A DNA stretch of 64,000 nt from Bacteroides faecis MAJ27. GTDB taxonomy: Bacteria > Bacteroidota > Bacteroidia > Bacteroidales > Bacteroidaceae. The DNA lies in the NCBI RefSeq assembly GCF_900106755.1, contig NZ_FNNN01000008.1, positions 124,001-188,000 of the forward strand, in the 5' to 3' direction. The position numbers and the translations under genes were made by a program. Position 1 is the stretch's first letter. Each line of letters begins with the position of its first letter. The notes beneath the pieces are model-generated. The model was not told the origin of the DNA. It worked only from the letters and a program-made list of their open reading frames with translations, and did no database searches. This document shows positions 54,301 to 62,313 of this stretch, one piece after another.

Positions 54301-54506
54301 ATGGTAAGTTACATTTGTTTGAAGTTAAAAATGGTGCTAGTGCAGGGTTTACTCCTAATCAGAAAATTAATCTTCCTAAAATGATTTTTAATCATCCACA
54401 ATTCACGCCTGTTGGACGAAATGCTTTGCAAGTTCCTCATTTTCAGAATAACATAGGAATACCATATACAGGTAACTATGTAATAATAGTAAAACACTAT
54501 TTCTAA
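48372..54506 (+). CDS. Giant RHS/YD-repeat polymorphic toxin, nuclease-like C-terminal tip
   Basis: A 2044-residue exported protein (signal peptide MNIISKIRIIVAGLLVTLPMQA). An SpvB/TcaC-like N-terminus (VQYALSPTGAVTYQVPI...SFSYNSQQNESALGYGWTIGG) is followed by five Asp-rich FG-GAP/VCBS motifs (DVNGDG, DFNGDG, DYNGDG, DMNGDG, DVDSDG, about 375-700) and many YD repeats (about 1000-1500). The RHS core ends at residue ~1746 (NARLYDPVLGRFLTPDPY). The tip (1747-2044) has a glycine-rich hydrophobic segment, then RFDFAGELDGKLHLFEVKNG with Asp1971, Glu1984 and Lys1986, matching the D...ExK core of PD-(D/E)XK nucleases. It is probably a DNase effector for competition. Confidence 0.9.
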   Translation: MNIISKIRIIVAGLLVTLPMQAHTSVSEDNTDVGKIPVQYALSPTGAVTYQVPINVHSAPDGFQPQLSFSYNSQQNESALGYGWTIGGLSAINHVSGSIYYDGKATPLSTSEDKLMLDGMRLMKKSTDTWQSEQGFVKVKKLADGALETRYPDGNTVLFKTFPQAPFSYVMTSCVNRKGQSIKYEYMQVDNMSYISKIMYGETGGVYNDSVIFTYRNVTDDITRYADGKPLKYSRLLEKVESYYKGRLWRRYRLSYQNRGVNLPVQLDCETESRKLAPLSFKYGDGRSIEFLSGNTIYLERYFPNSAQGGSSYRSLALSRGKFSRTSKSDGLISYPVFYGEYSEDQHLLIYKDLSDYPVSPVVFTAGKGFKQLVAADVNGDGLEVPVKVNYYEENGTDRLVASVYGNDVDPNRHSDYVYSEWGGYVHERQVLFGDFNGDGKTELLAISSCHDSDRNKYLSRALLVDLNGRKAIYDGECFDFTLYQTDNKALYSDRMIPMDYNGDGKTDICLININGLYVYEFTGDGFRQLAYSSAINIMYFNFESPTIKDRELMVADMNGDGNMDIILGPRRVHCKEGFKHLGDGICHGACNSESNLKSTSAAGYKHYVHSSGQECMVDPSVTERDLVVFDWNVENGKQWKFLISTGNSFYSDSNPGFKVHTEELFYSFYETVGDNFMLIDVDSDGRPDLLRNVCGKIDLYLNVNGKISQTPNIRSSLQMDNLSAQFAMANVAKSYYWSGSLICVDNEKLHVYDYTHNESEARMLHDLTDSYGVTSNHYYMDIMKVPESRYVSTPDASLGYVRYPYTVMTPHLYVSGWLKKLKGNEQLSWEYYNYTNAVFHRTGLGFRGFRKIETEDIVNKRTMTSVFDPELLSAEVRKETPTDTIVRKYVLEKAQDKTVLLKLERETVKDALNKTEKSTAYEYNNYGQIVSASISYDAHNTEKKSYGYQNVDRSDLYLLGLPYYAHTKSSRNDSIIFQEVRTDYDDRYLPVRKTNFFNGNITSQELCEYNDRLQLTKQEQCSYESTDWLSKEFVYSLDGHLLRDSTSMGLFTDYVYDPETGFLQSSTDHKGRATRYVYDDWGNLVGTHNPDGSVKQTSAAWSKEGEPGLYVITTVETGKPVSKTYYDFLQREIRISQIRFDGQEMKTDKVYNTKTGLLEKESLPTTGNVPSRWNDYTYDKFGRRTSIHYASGKVDSCAYGALTDTVIENGIRRIRKYDVMGLMTQTTDAAGSIVYYYRPDGQPVLAVAPGDVQTRFYYDKYGRRIAIKDPSAGIRRTAYDDAGNICKETDADGREITTEYDCYGRLTKQTTLDLTTVYTYDDTENVLLSAVSNNGSALLNTYDEYGRLKIQREEAPDGKWLQKTYAYTDDGMPASVSYTSQNGTLATEQLIYRNGFLTEVRLADGTIVYRHDEENPQGQLTKLTSGGMQRSYTFNDWGLPVKRSITRADGSVLFDYSYHFNASNGNLESRIDTKRNLAENFGYDALNRLTSYGGKIVEYDNLGNIRQKGNAGELMYTNPNHPYAVTGLTPLAESPVKSHLDIVYTAAERPSIITHGIQKAVLTYNANHDRIRMQYSDNSRNLLTRYYLGDNYELDVDSTGVHERLYLGGGYYDASAVLMKKGDTSLVYFIHRDYLGSVLQIADAQGNIVEENNFDAWGCRRNPSTLKAYAIGAAPKLLLGRGYTGHEHLEMFGVINMNARLYDPVLGRFLTPDPYVQMLDFTQAFNRYSYCMNSPLCYVDENGEFWWVVAAAVIGGVINVATHWDSIDNVWQGLGYFAVGGAAGAIGAVTGGAFAGGGFIGGAIGGFVGGGTSGFVLGSGNTLMGGGNIGDAWSNGFKGALNGAVAGSVTGGLIGGGMSFVKGQNVWSGQDIAQGRNAFSLKNTPINVIEHPEALSLSPSNVLQSLPDDPLLNNMNGTSMSSYNKGQLGVKEAMKEFVEDGGTVYQTEVSVDLPHTLSNGKTIMVRNRFDFAGELDGKLHLFEVKNGASAGFTPNQKINLPKMIFNHPQFTPVGRNALQVPHFQNNIGIPYTGNYVIIVKHYF
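52814..53610 (+). repeat. RHS core duplication, copy 1 (in the full gene)
   Basis: These 797 bp match 55691-56487 base for base over long runs. The final ~570 bp are almost identical, the first ~220 bp more diverged, and both copies end abruptly after the codons for DENGEF. Confidence 0.9.
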
Positions 54507-54601
54507 TATCCTATACTCGGTCAGATACTTTTTTGTGAAATGTAAAGGCTTATTTGTTTATTGTTATTTGCAAAGAACTTCTGGCTGAGTGTAAATAATA
54601 A

Positions 54602-54636
54602 ATGGAAGTATATAAGTTTTGTATATAATCTTCCAT
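54602..54636 (+). terminator. Hairpin between RHS and immunity genes
   Basis: ATGGAAG..TATATA pairs with TATATA..CTTCCAT about 100 bp after the RHS stop. It would separate RHS and immunity transcripts. Confidence 0.55.
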
Positions 54637-54654
54637 GATATTGAAAAAAATAAT

Positions 54655-54662
54655 TATATTTG
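54655..54662 (+). promoter_or_regulatory. -7 promoter element for the candidate immunity gene
   Basis: TATATTTG lies 24 bp before the start codon at 54686, so the immunity gene can be expressed without the toxin gene, as expected for an antitoxin-type partner. Confidence 0.55.
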
Positions 54663-54685
54663 TAATATTTTATTAGATAATTGAT

Positions 54686-55408
54686 ATGAAAGAACAAATG
54701 ACAAAAATTAAATCTATATTAAATGAGCGTTTAGTTAAATATGGATTTAAAAAAAGGGGGTATGACTATTTTGTGAGAATGGCTGATGAGGATATTATTC
54801 AAAATATAGGATTTGGCATTGCTACGTATGGAGAGAAGCATGTCCGATATTTGAATCCTTCTATTGGTGTTATATATAAGGATGTCAACAAATTGGAATT
54901 ACATCTAAGGAATTTGGAAAAAACAAAATATCCAGAATATGTTGGTCTTATGGTTGGATCTGCTCTTGGCTATTTGATGCCGGAAAATTCTTATAGGGAA
55001 TGGCGCTTTTCTGATAATGAAGACGTGACAAAAGAGGCGAACAGTATGGCTGATGCCATTATTAACTACGGTTTTCCTTATCTTGATTTACTGTCAGATA
55101 GAACAGAATTGATTTATGGTTTGGAAATAGGTAAATATAGTCAAGGAGATGGCTACTTATTACCAATATTTCATTATCTGAATGGTAATAACAAGCGCGC
55201 TTTGGAATGCATAGATGAATTCATTAAAAAACTTTCTGCTTCTTCTTACCTTGAAGATTATGAGATAGATATATTAAAAAAATTATCGGAAGAGAATGGA
55301 GAGGCTCACATAGTTAATAATAATGGACTAAAGTCTTATCTTGAGTTTGCTGATAATTTTAGACAAATGATAGGGCTTCATGAAAGTGGAATTTCAATGA
55401 GCGAATAA
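54686..55408 (+). CDS. Candidate immunity protein for the RHS nuclease tip
   Basis: A 240-residue cytoplasmic protein without signal peptide. The N-terminus (IKSILNERLVKYGFKKRGYDYFVRM) resembles DUF4304-type proteins, with a 'long helix, GFKK, then beta strand' start. The middle is beta-rich with YLNPSIGVIY, and the C-terminal ~90 residues look helical (GNNKRALECIDEFIKKL). It lies directly after the RHS toxin gene, is AT-rich like the toxin tip, and has its own -7 box. Location in the cytoplasm fits a DNase target. The immunity role is inferred from position. Confidence 0.65.
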   Translation: MKEQMTKIKSILNERLVKYGFKKRGYDYFVRMADEDIIQNIGFGIATYGEKHVRYLNPSIGVIYKDVNKLELHLRNLEKTKYPEYVGLMVGSALGYLMPENSYREWRFSDNEDVTKEANSMADAIINYGFPYLDLLSDRTELIYGLEIGKYSQGDGYLLPIFHYLNGNNKRALECIDEFIKKLSASSYLEDYEIDILKKLSEENGEAHIVNNNGLKSYLEFADNFRQMIGLHESGISMSE

Positions 55409-55613
55409 TAATGAGTGTTTTTACTCTGGTATTCGTTGGCTATTGGGGGCTTTTAGTATTATCTTGGCATGAAGAAACTTTGTTTTCATGCTGAATGATA
55501 TTGTATATTTTGTTTGTTTTTCTGTCGTTTCTAAAGGTAGTGGCTTGACAACAGAATAGTTATTTGGCTAGAACGATTGCACGACTAAAGTCGCCCCTTG
55601 GATAGATCTCATC

Positions 55614-57401
55614 TTGAATGTTGAAAAAATGTCACTGGAGGAATGCGGCGCAGTTATTCGTTCAATTGTAACAAGAAGTCTGGTCGAGAGCTTTGGTTAT
55701 GATGCCTTAAACCGCCTTTCCACTTTTGGGGATAAAGTGGTGAAATATGACAATTGTGGTAATATTCGTCAGAAAGGTGATGCGGGAGAATTGGTGTATA
55801 CAAATCCTAACCGTCCTTATGCAGTGACGGGACTGGCTCCTTTATCGGAAGATCGTATTAATTACGGTATTGATATTACATATACCGCTGCCGAGCGTCC
55901 TTCTGTCATCGCACGTGGCACGCAAAAAGCTGTTTTGACTTATAATGCCAATCATGACCGCATACGGATGCAATATTCTGACAATTCCCGGAATCTGCTG
56001 ACCCGTTACTATCTTGGTGGCAACTATGAACTGGATGTTGACAGTACAGGTATGCATGAACGTCTTTATCTTGGTGGGGGGTATTATGACGCTTCTGCTG
56101 TGTTGATGAAGAAAGGTGACATATCATCGGTTTACTTTATTCATCGTGACTATTTAGGTAGTGTTTTGCAAATCGCAGATGCACAGGGTAACATTGTGGA
56201 GGAAAATAATTTCGATGCCTGGGGATGTAGACGTAATCCTTCAACGCTAAAGGCTTACACTATTGGTGCAGCTCCGAAATTACTGCTGGGCAGAGGCTAT
56301 ACGGGGCACGAGCATTTGGAAATGTTCGGAGTGATTAATATGAATGCCCGGTTGTATGATCCGGTGTTAGGGCGTTTCTTGACTCCTGACCCTTATGTGC
56401 AAATACTGGATTTCACGCAGGCTTTCAATCGGTACAGTTACTGTATGAATAGTCCGTTGTGCTATGTTGATGAGAATGGTGAGTTTTTCTTTAGCATTTT
56501 TCTTGGTCCGGTAGGAGCAATATTGGATGGTATTTGTTGGGGAGCTGTTATCGGAGCAGGAGCATCAGCGGTTACTTACTCAGTATCAACCTTGATAAGT
56601 GGGCAGCCATGGAATAGTGGAAATTTTTGGAAGTCCGTAGGTGTCGGTGCAGTTGGTGGTGCAATTGGTGGCGGTTTCGGTGCTGTTGGAAGTTTGTCGG
56701 CTTTAGGTACTTTTGGAAACTCTGTTGGGTATAATATGCTTAGCGGTGTAGCCAATACTGCGGCGACCAATGCTATATTTGGAAATGATATGAATTGGAG
56801 TGATATTTATTCTGTCATAGGTGGCTCTGCTATTGGTATTGTAATTCCTACCTTTAAGGGGGTAAATGGTGGTAAGCTTGCAAACAGTTTGGCTGAAATA
56901 GGCTATAATTCAATGAGAGGAACTGCTACGGGGCTTACTTCCGGTGTGGTGAATGCTATCGCATATAAAGACCCGGATCGGATTTGGCAGGATGCTGTTG
57001 GGGGAGCTATCAGTGGCGTTAGTAGAAGCATTGCGATGGATGTGATATTTGGTGCTCCGTATAAAGTTGAAAAGTCCTATGGTGCCGAAGGATTATATAG
57101 AGGTGGAGGATTATCAACATTACTCATGAAAGGTGGTGGAATCACATTAGGTAGGAATATGTATGTTAATTCTAGAAACGACGAAGAAGGTACTCGTTTC
57201 CATGAGAATTATCATATACAACAACAAAATCAAATGGGATGGGCCAACTTTTATGGACGCACCATTCAAGAATACAGTCAATATGGATTCTTTGACCCGA
57301 TGGACAATGTATACACAACAAAAGGGACATTAGAATACAAAGCTGACGAGTATAGAAATAGAATGATGAAGATTCCTTGGAGAAGTTCTTATTATAAGTA
57401 A
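55614..57401 (+). pseudogene. Displaced RHS tip cassette with metallopeptidase-like end
   Basis: A 595-residue open frame that lacks the signal peptide, SpvB-like region and most YD repeats. Residues ~26-291 repeat the last part of the RHS core of the full gene, and residues 292-595 form a different tip. Before residue 26 the frame is foreign: a short trace of the upstream RHS core (GGMRRSYSFN) survives around 55633-55665 in another frame, and about 110 bp that follow in the full gene are missing. The tip has a glycine-rich hydrophobic stretch and RFHENYHIQQQ, an HExxH zinc motif (His530, Glu531, His534), with Glu in LEYKADEY as a possible third ligand. It is probably not exported as is. Confidence 0.8.
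55691..56487 (+). repeat. RHS core duplication, copy 2 (in the orphan cassette)
   Basis: The direct-repeat partner of 52814-53610, about 2.9 kb apart and in the same orientation. Recombination between the copies would delete the first tip and its immunity gene and join the second tip to the full RHS shell in frame. Confidence 0.9.
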
Positions 57402-57405
57402 GAAT

Positions 57406-57447
57406 AAGGAGGAGAAGGAAATTAATTTTATTCTCCTCCTTTTTTTA
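57406..57447 (+). terminator. Terminator after the orphan tip
   Basis: AAGGAGGAGAA pairs with TTCTCCTCCTT, followed by a run of T, starting 5 bp after the stop codon. Confidence 0.88.
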
Positions 57448-57503
57448 TGAGAAATATATGCTTTATTTGCGAAACAATTATTGATAATCAGCACAAATTG
57501 GAA

Positions 57504-57857
57504 ATGAAAGTATTTTTTTATCTTATATTAGTTTTAACTCTAATGAGTTGCATCCAATTAACGAGTATATCACTTGTCAATACAACAAATGAACCTATAA
57601 AACTTTGTTGCTATTATAATGCTAATAATTATGCAGACTCGGTATATATTGATAAAAGAGATACTTCGTTATTGATTTTTCGATCCGCATGGTTTCATAG
57701 TAGTAAAAAAGTAAGAAGAGCATACATTAATCACATGGATAGTTTAATCATTCAAAGTTTGAGTAAAAGGATTGTTTATCGAGATAATAAATCTATTTAT
57801 GAATTTCTTATCAATAATAATGATACAGCCGATATGGTTGAAACAAGAGTTAATTAA
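57504..57857 (+). CDS. Small lipoprotein, candidate immunity partner of the orphan tip
   Basis: A 117-residue lipoprotein: the start at 57504 (MKVFFYLILVLTLMSC) gives a clean lipobox at Cys16, whereas the in-frame ATG at 57447 would add 19 residues in front of it and lies inside the terminator. The mature part is a short beta-rich domain with basic and tyrosine-rich stretches; I do not recognise a family. It directly follows the HExxH tip and shares its AT-rich composition. A periplasmic anchor would suit protection against a toxin that acts on envelope proteins, but this is inference. Confidence 0.6.
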   Translation: MKVFFYLILVLTLMSCIQLTSISLVNTTNEPIKLCCYYNANNYADSVYIDKRDTSLLIFRSAWFHSSKKVRRAYINHMDSLIIQSLSKRIVYRDNKSIYEFLINNNDTADMVETRVN

Positions 57858-58083
57858 ATAAATTTTATGCGCAATCAAATAGCTGGCAGATTAGGAAGAT
57901 GTACATGAATGAGTTATGTCCTATTTTTAAGATTATCATTGAAAGAAGATTGTTTGAATCCATTCTAATAGAAAAAATACTGCATAAAACACTGCAAGAA
58001 TATGCATAAATGATCTTGTTTTTGGATATAGATAGGTGAAATATGCATGATAACTAGCAATGTTAGGAGGCGTTTCATTTAAA

Positions 58084-58171
58084 GAAACACCTTGTTGGTT
58101 TTAAAGGAACGACTCGTTGGTCGGTGAGAAACATTTCGCTTCATTTAAAGGAACAGAATAAAAGGTACTTT
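58084..58171. repeat. 22-bp-period array D, core TTTAAAGRAAC
   Basis: G(A/G)AAC begins at 58084, 58106, 58128 and 58150, exactly 22 bp apart; three of the four are preceded by TTTAAA or TTAAA. GTTTCATTTAAAGAAAC at 58072-58088 is itself a near-palindrome. The gap 57858-58640 (783 bp) contains this array, a smaller TGCATAAA pair 22 bp apart (57981 and 58003) and a possible -7-like TTTCTTTG at 58569, and no gene. Confidence 0.75.
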
Positions 58172-58640
58172 GGATGTTTGTTTTGCTCTGGATATTGTCA
58201 ATTGTGGGATGGACTGAGAATGTTAGATTGATACTTGAGACGTGACACATGCGTTCTATTTTCATGTTTTATCCTTATTTTCTGTCTTGTTGATTCTTAT
58301 AACGTAAAATATGTGTGATTTGAAAATATGCAGACTGTGATTCCTTCCGTTTTTCCAGTTCAGCCCGTACTTGTGTTGTATATTTCTGATTCTGCACAAT
58401 GATTCCTATCCATTTTTCATGTACTAAGAAGTTTTGTTCTGATTGCGGGAAGTTGCTTCACATTTCATTTCATCTCCCCGTTTGGGAGTACACTTTGAAA
58501 TAAGTGTCAGAGTAACGTTATATTATTAAAAGTACTTAACGAAAGCCCGTTACGTCACTTTTTATTTGTTTCTTTGCACCAAATTCGGGAATAGTGTTGT
58601 CTTGTGAATCGGGGCAGCACTTAATTTTGCTTAGAAATTA

Positions 58641-59540
58641 ATGGAGAAACTCATTATAAATGCTTGTCCGGTGTGTGGCAGTACGCACTTGAAACGCGTC
58701 ATGACTTGTACGGATTTTTATGCTTCGGGCGAACAGTTTGAGCTGTGTTCGTGTGAAGACTGCGGATTTACGTTCACGCAAGGTGTGCCGGTAGAAGCAG
58801 AAATAGGCAAGTATTATGAGACTCCCGATTACATCTCCCACACTGATACGCGCAAGGGCGCGATGAATACCATTTACCATTACGTACGTTCCTATATGCT
58901 GGGCCGCAAGGCGCGTCTGGTAGCCAGAGAGGCACACCGAAAAAGAGGGCGTTTGCTTGATATAGGTACGGGAACCGGTTATTTTGCCGACGCTATGGTT
59001 GGCCGTGGCTGGAAAGTGGAGGCAGTGGAGAAAAGTCCGCAGGCGCGTGCCTTTGCCAAAGAGCATTTCGATTTGGACGTAAAGCCTGAATCAGCTTTGC
59101 AGGAGTTTGCTCCCGGCAGTTTCGATGTGATCACCCTCTGGCATGTGATGGAGCATCTGGAACATCTCAATGAGACATGGGAGATGCTTCGTGAGTTGCT
59201 GACAGAAAAAGGGATGCTCATTGTGGCGGTACCCAACTGTTCCTCTTACGATGCGGAACGTTACGGAGAGTATTGGGCGGCATACGATGTCCCCCGCCAT
59301 CTCTGGCATTTCACTCCCGGCACTATTCAGCAATTAGCTTCCCGCCATGGTTTCATAATGGCGGCGCGTCATCCGATGCCGTTTGATGCATTTTATGTGT
59401 CGATGCTGAGTGAGAAACATCGTGGCAGTTCGTGCAGTTTCCTTAAAGGGATGTATGTAGGGACGCTTGCCTGGTTCAGTACTTTGGGACGGAAAGAACG
59501 GAGCAGTTCGATGATTTACGTATTCCGGAAAAAAAGATAG
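58641..59540 (+). CDS. Class I SAM-dependent methyltransferase with N-terminal zinc ribbon
   Basis: A 299-residue cytoplasmic protein. Residues 9-45 form a zinc-ribbon-like segment (CPVCG...C...CSCEDCGF). The Rossmann methyltransferase domain follows (about 85-210): RGRLLDIGTGTGYFADAM is motif I, VEAVEKSP motif II, FDVITLWHVMEHLEH motif IV, and GMLIVAVPN motif VI. The substrate is not known; proteins with this two-part layout act on sugars, lipids or small metabolites. It begins the conserved run to folK and is 4 bp before ftsX. Confidence 0.88.
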   Translation: MEKLIINACPVCGSTHLKRVMTCTDFYASGEQFELCSCEDCGFTFTQGVPVEAEIGKYYETPDYISHTDTRKGAMNTIYHYVRSYMLGRKARLVAREAHRKRGRLLDIGTGTGYFADAMVGRGWKVEAVEKSPQARAFAKEHFDLDVKPESALQEFAPGSFDVITLWHVMEHLEHLNETWEMLRELLTEKGMLIVAVPNCSSYDAERYGEYWAAYDVPRHLWHFTPGTIQQLASRHGFIMAARHPMPFDAFYVSMLSEKHRGSSCSFLKGMYVGTLAWFSTLGRKERSSSMIYVFRKKR

Positions 59541-59543
59541 CAC

Positions 59544-60425
59544 ATGGGAAATAAAAACAGATATAAGTCGAAGTCACTGTTCGACATGCAATTTATAACG
59601 TCCAGTATCAGTACGACATTGGTGTTATTGCTGTTGGGACTGGTCGTGTTCTTTGTGCTCACGGCGCACAACATGTCTGTGTACGTGCGCGAGAATATCA
59701 GTTTCTCCATTCTCATCAGTGATGACATGAAAGAGGCGGATATTCTGAAACTTCAGAAGAAGCTGAATCAGGAACCTTTTGTGAAGCAGTCCGAATACAT
59801 CTCCAAGAAGCAGGCGCTCAAAGAACAGACAGAAGCGATGGGGACAGATCCCGAAGAATTTCTCGGATATAACCCTTTCACGGCCTCACTTGAAATCAAG
59901 CTACACTCCGATTATGCCAATTCCGACAGCATTGCGAAGATAGAAAAACTGATAAAGAAGAATTCCAATATACAGGATGTGCTCTACCGGAAAGAGCTGA
60001 TTGATGCCGTTAATGAAAATATACGGAATATCAGCCTTGTGCTGCTGGCACTGGCGGTGGTGCTCACCTTCATTTCCTTCGCTTTGATCAACAATACAAT
60101 ACGACTTGCCATTTATTCCAAACGATTCCTTATTCATACCATGAAACTGGTGGGTGCCAGTTGGGGATTTATACGGGGGCCCTTCCTGCGTAGAAACGTG
60201 TGGAGCGGGATATTGGCGGGTATGCTTGCCGATGCCATATTGATGGGGACTGCCTATTGGGCGGTGACCTATGAGCAGGAGCTGATTCAGGTGATTACTC
60301 CGGAAGTCATGCTGATTGTATGCGGCAGCGTATTGGTGTTCGGGGTGATCATAACCTGGCTGTGCGCTTACCTCTCTATCAATAAATATCTGAGGATGAG
60401 AGCCAACACGCTGTATTATATTTAG
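59544..60425 (+). CDS. ftsX: Cell-division permease-like protein FtsX
   Basis: A 293-residue inner-membrane protein with four transmembrane helices (about 20-45, 165-190, 215-240, 265-285) and an extracytoplasmic domain (about 50-160) between the first two, the FtsX topology. The C-terminal permease core has ALINNTIRLAIYSKRFLIHTMKLVGASWGFIRGPFL, the FtsX signature. It works with the ATPase FtsE to control septal peptidoglycan hydrolases; no ftsE gene is in the window. Near-adjacent to the preceding methyltransferase gene (3 bp). Confidence 0.93.
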   Translation: MGNKNRYKSKSLFDMQFITSSISTTLVLLLLGLVVFFVLTAHNMSVYVRENISFSILISDDMKEADILKLQKKLNQEPFVKQSEYISKKQALKEQTEAMGTDPEEFLGYNPFTASLEIKLHSDYANSDSIAKIEKLIKKNSNIQDVLYRKELIDAVNENIRNISLVLLALAVVLTFISFALINNTIRLAIYSKRFLIHTMKLVGASWGFIRGPFLRRNVWSGILAGMLADAILMGTAYWAVTYEQELIQVITPEVMLIVCGSVLVFGVIITWLCAYLSINKYLRMRANTLYYI

Positions 60426-60474
60426 GAGAATAACATATAGTTGGGAATTTAGTAACTTGTAACAAAATAAGCTT

Positions 60475-60717
60475 ATGTCTGACAAACAGAAATTTGCCTT
60501 CGATAAAGTGAACTTTATCTTGCTCGCAATAGGAATGGCGATTGTCATTATTGGATTTCTATTGATGACGGGCCCTACATCGTCCGAAACGGTTTTTGAA
60601 CCGGATATTTTCAGTGTACGCAGAATCAAGGTGGCACCTGTGGTTTGCCTGTTTGGTTTTTTATCAATGATATACGCAGTGTTGCGTAAACCTAAAACAC
60701 AAAAAACAGAAGAATAA
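60475..60717 (+). CDS. DUF3098 membrane protein
   Basis: An 80-residue protein with two transmembrane helices ([20 protein letters not shown] and [18 protein letters not shown]) separated by a conserved polar loop with [10 protein letters not shown]. This layout is the DUF3098 family of Bacteroidetes, regularly encoded between ftsX and uppP. Function unknown; its place suggests a link to the division/envelope run. The next gene starts 2 bp after its stop. Confidence 0.85.
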   Translation: MSDKQKFAFDKVNFILLAIGMAIVIIGFLLMTGPTSSETVFEPDIFSVRRIKVAPVVCLFGFLSMIYAVLRKPKTQKTEE

Positions 60718-60719
60718 GG

Positions 60720-61574
60720 ATGGGGGATTTAACGACATTTGAGACGATTATTATTGCTATTGTAGAAGGGTTGACAGAGTTTCTTCCGGTTTCTTCTACC
60801 GGGCACATGATTATAGCGCAAAACGTACTGGGCGTAGAAAGTACGGAATTTGTAAAAGCGTTCACGGTTATCATTCAGTTTGGTGCGATTCTTTCGGTAG
60901 TTTGCCTTTATTGGAAACGTTTCTTCCGGCTGAACCATGCACCGGTGCCGGAGAATACACCTGCCATCAAGCGCTTTCTGCACAAATTTGATTTCTATTG
61001 GAAGTTATTGGTCGCTTTCATCCCTGCTGCCGTGCTGGGTTTCTTATTTAGCGATAAAATAGACGAGATGCTGGAAAGTGTAGTGATAGTGGCTGTGATG
61101 CTGGTTATCGGAGGCATATTCATGCTGTTTTGCGACAAGATATTTTCGCAAGGAAAGGAAGATACGGTATTGACGGAAAGAAAAGCGTTCAACATCGGTT
61201 TGTATCAGTGCATAGCCATGATACCGGGGGTATCCCGCTCCATGGCTACCATTGTAGGAGGTATGGCGCAGAAGCTGACACGTAAGGATGCCGCCGAATT
61301 TTCGTTCTTCCTGGCAGTACCGACCATGTTTGCGGCAACCGGATATAAGGTGCTGAAACTCTTCCTCGACGGTGGTACGGAAATTCTGCTCAATAATATG
61401 CCGGCACTTATCATTGGCAATGTCGTGGCTTTTGTCGTGGCTTTGCTGGCTATCAAGTTCTTTATAAGCTTTGTGACAAAATATGGCTTTAAGGCATTTG
61501 GCTGGTACCGGATTATTGTAGGCGGAACGATCCTGATCATGTTGTTGCTGGGATACAATTTAGAAATTGGCTGA
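60720..61574 (+). CDS. uppP: Undecaprenyl-diphosphate phosphatase
   Basis: A 284-residue polytopic membrane enzyme (BacA family) that removes a phosphate from undecaprenyl diphosphate so that the lipid carrier can be reused for peptidoglycan and other glycans. The active-site signatures are visible: [17 protein letters not shown] at residue 15 and [13 protein letters not shown] near 168. Length and helix pattern fit. Its last base pair overlaps the truB start (ATGA). Confidence 0.96.
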   Translation: MGDLTTFETIIIAIVEGLTEFLPVSSTGHMIIAQNVLGVESTEFVKAFTVIIQFGAILSVVCLYWKRFFRLNHAPVPENTPAIKRFLHKFDFYWKLLVAFIPAAVLGFLFSDKIDEMLESVVIVAVMLVIGGIFMLFCDKIFSQGKEDTVLTERKAFNIGLYQCIAMIPGVSRSMATIVGGMAQKLTRKDAAEFSFFLAVPTMFAATGYKVLKLFLDGGTEILLNNMPALIIGNVVAFVVALLAIKFFISFVTKYGFKAFGWYRIIVGGTILIMLLLGYNLEIG

Positions 61575-62296
61575 TGAATTTTAAAAAAGGAGAAGTACTG
61601 TTTTTCAATAAACCTCTCGGCTGGACTTCGTTTAAGGTAGTAGGACACGTCCGTTACCATATCTGCCGCCGGATAGGAGTGAAAAAGCTGAAAGTAGGCC
61701 ATGCCGGAACGCTCGACCCTCTTGCTACGGGAGTGATGATAGTATGCACCGGTAAGGCTACGAAACGAATAGAAGAATTTCAGTATCACACCAAGGAATA
61801 TGTAGCCACGCTCCGGCTGGGTGCTACTACTCCCTCGTACGATCTGGAACATGAGATAGACGCCACCTACCCTACCGAACATATCACGCGGGAGCTGGTG
61901 GAAGAAACGCTGACGCACTTTCTGGGTGCTATCGAGCAGGTGCCCCCTGCCTTTTCCGCCTGCATGGTGGACGGCAAGCGCGCTTACGAGCTGGCACGTA
62001 AAGGCGAGGATGTGGAACTAAAGGCGAAGCAGCTTGTTATTGATGAGATAGAGCTGCTGGAATGCCGTCTGGACGATCCGGAACCGATGATCCGAATCCG
62101 TGTGGTGTGCAGCAAAGGGACGTATATCCGTGCTCTTGCCCGTGACATTGGCGAAGCCCTCCACAGCGGAGCTCATCTGACGGGACTGATCCGCACACGT
62201 GTAGGAGACGTCCGTCTGGAAGATTGTCTGGACCCGGAGCACTTTAAAGAGTGGATAGACCGGCAGGAAATAGAAAACGACGAAGATAATAATTAA
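61574..62296 (+). CDS. truB: tRNA pseudouridine(55) synthase
   Basis: A 240-residue cytoplasmic enzyme that makes pseudouridine at position 55 of tRNA. The catalytic Asp is in KVGHAGTLDPLATGVM; the KGTYIRALARDIGEAL segment is typical. Length matches the short TruB forms without a C-terminal PUA-like domain. The start overlaps the uppP stop by 1 bp, so translation is probably coupled. Confidence 0.96.
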   Translation: MNFKKGEVLFFNKPLGWTSFKVVGHVRYHICRRIGVKKLKVGHAGTLDPLATGVMIVCTGKATKRIEEFQYHTKEYVATLRLGATTPSYDLEHEIDATYPTEHITRELVEETLTHFLGAIEQVPPAFSACMVDGKRAYELARKGEDVELKAKQLVIDEIELLECRLDDPEPMIRIRVVCSKGTYIRALARDIGEALHSGAHLTGLIRTRVGDVRLEDCLDPEHFKEWIDRQEIENDEDNN

Positions 62297-62313
62297 CGTA
62301 ATAAGGAATAGAT

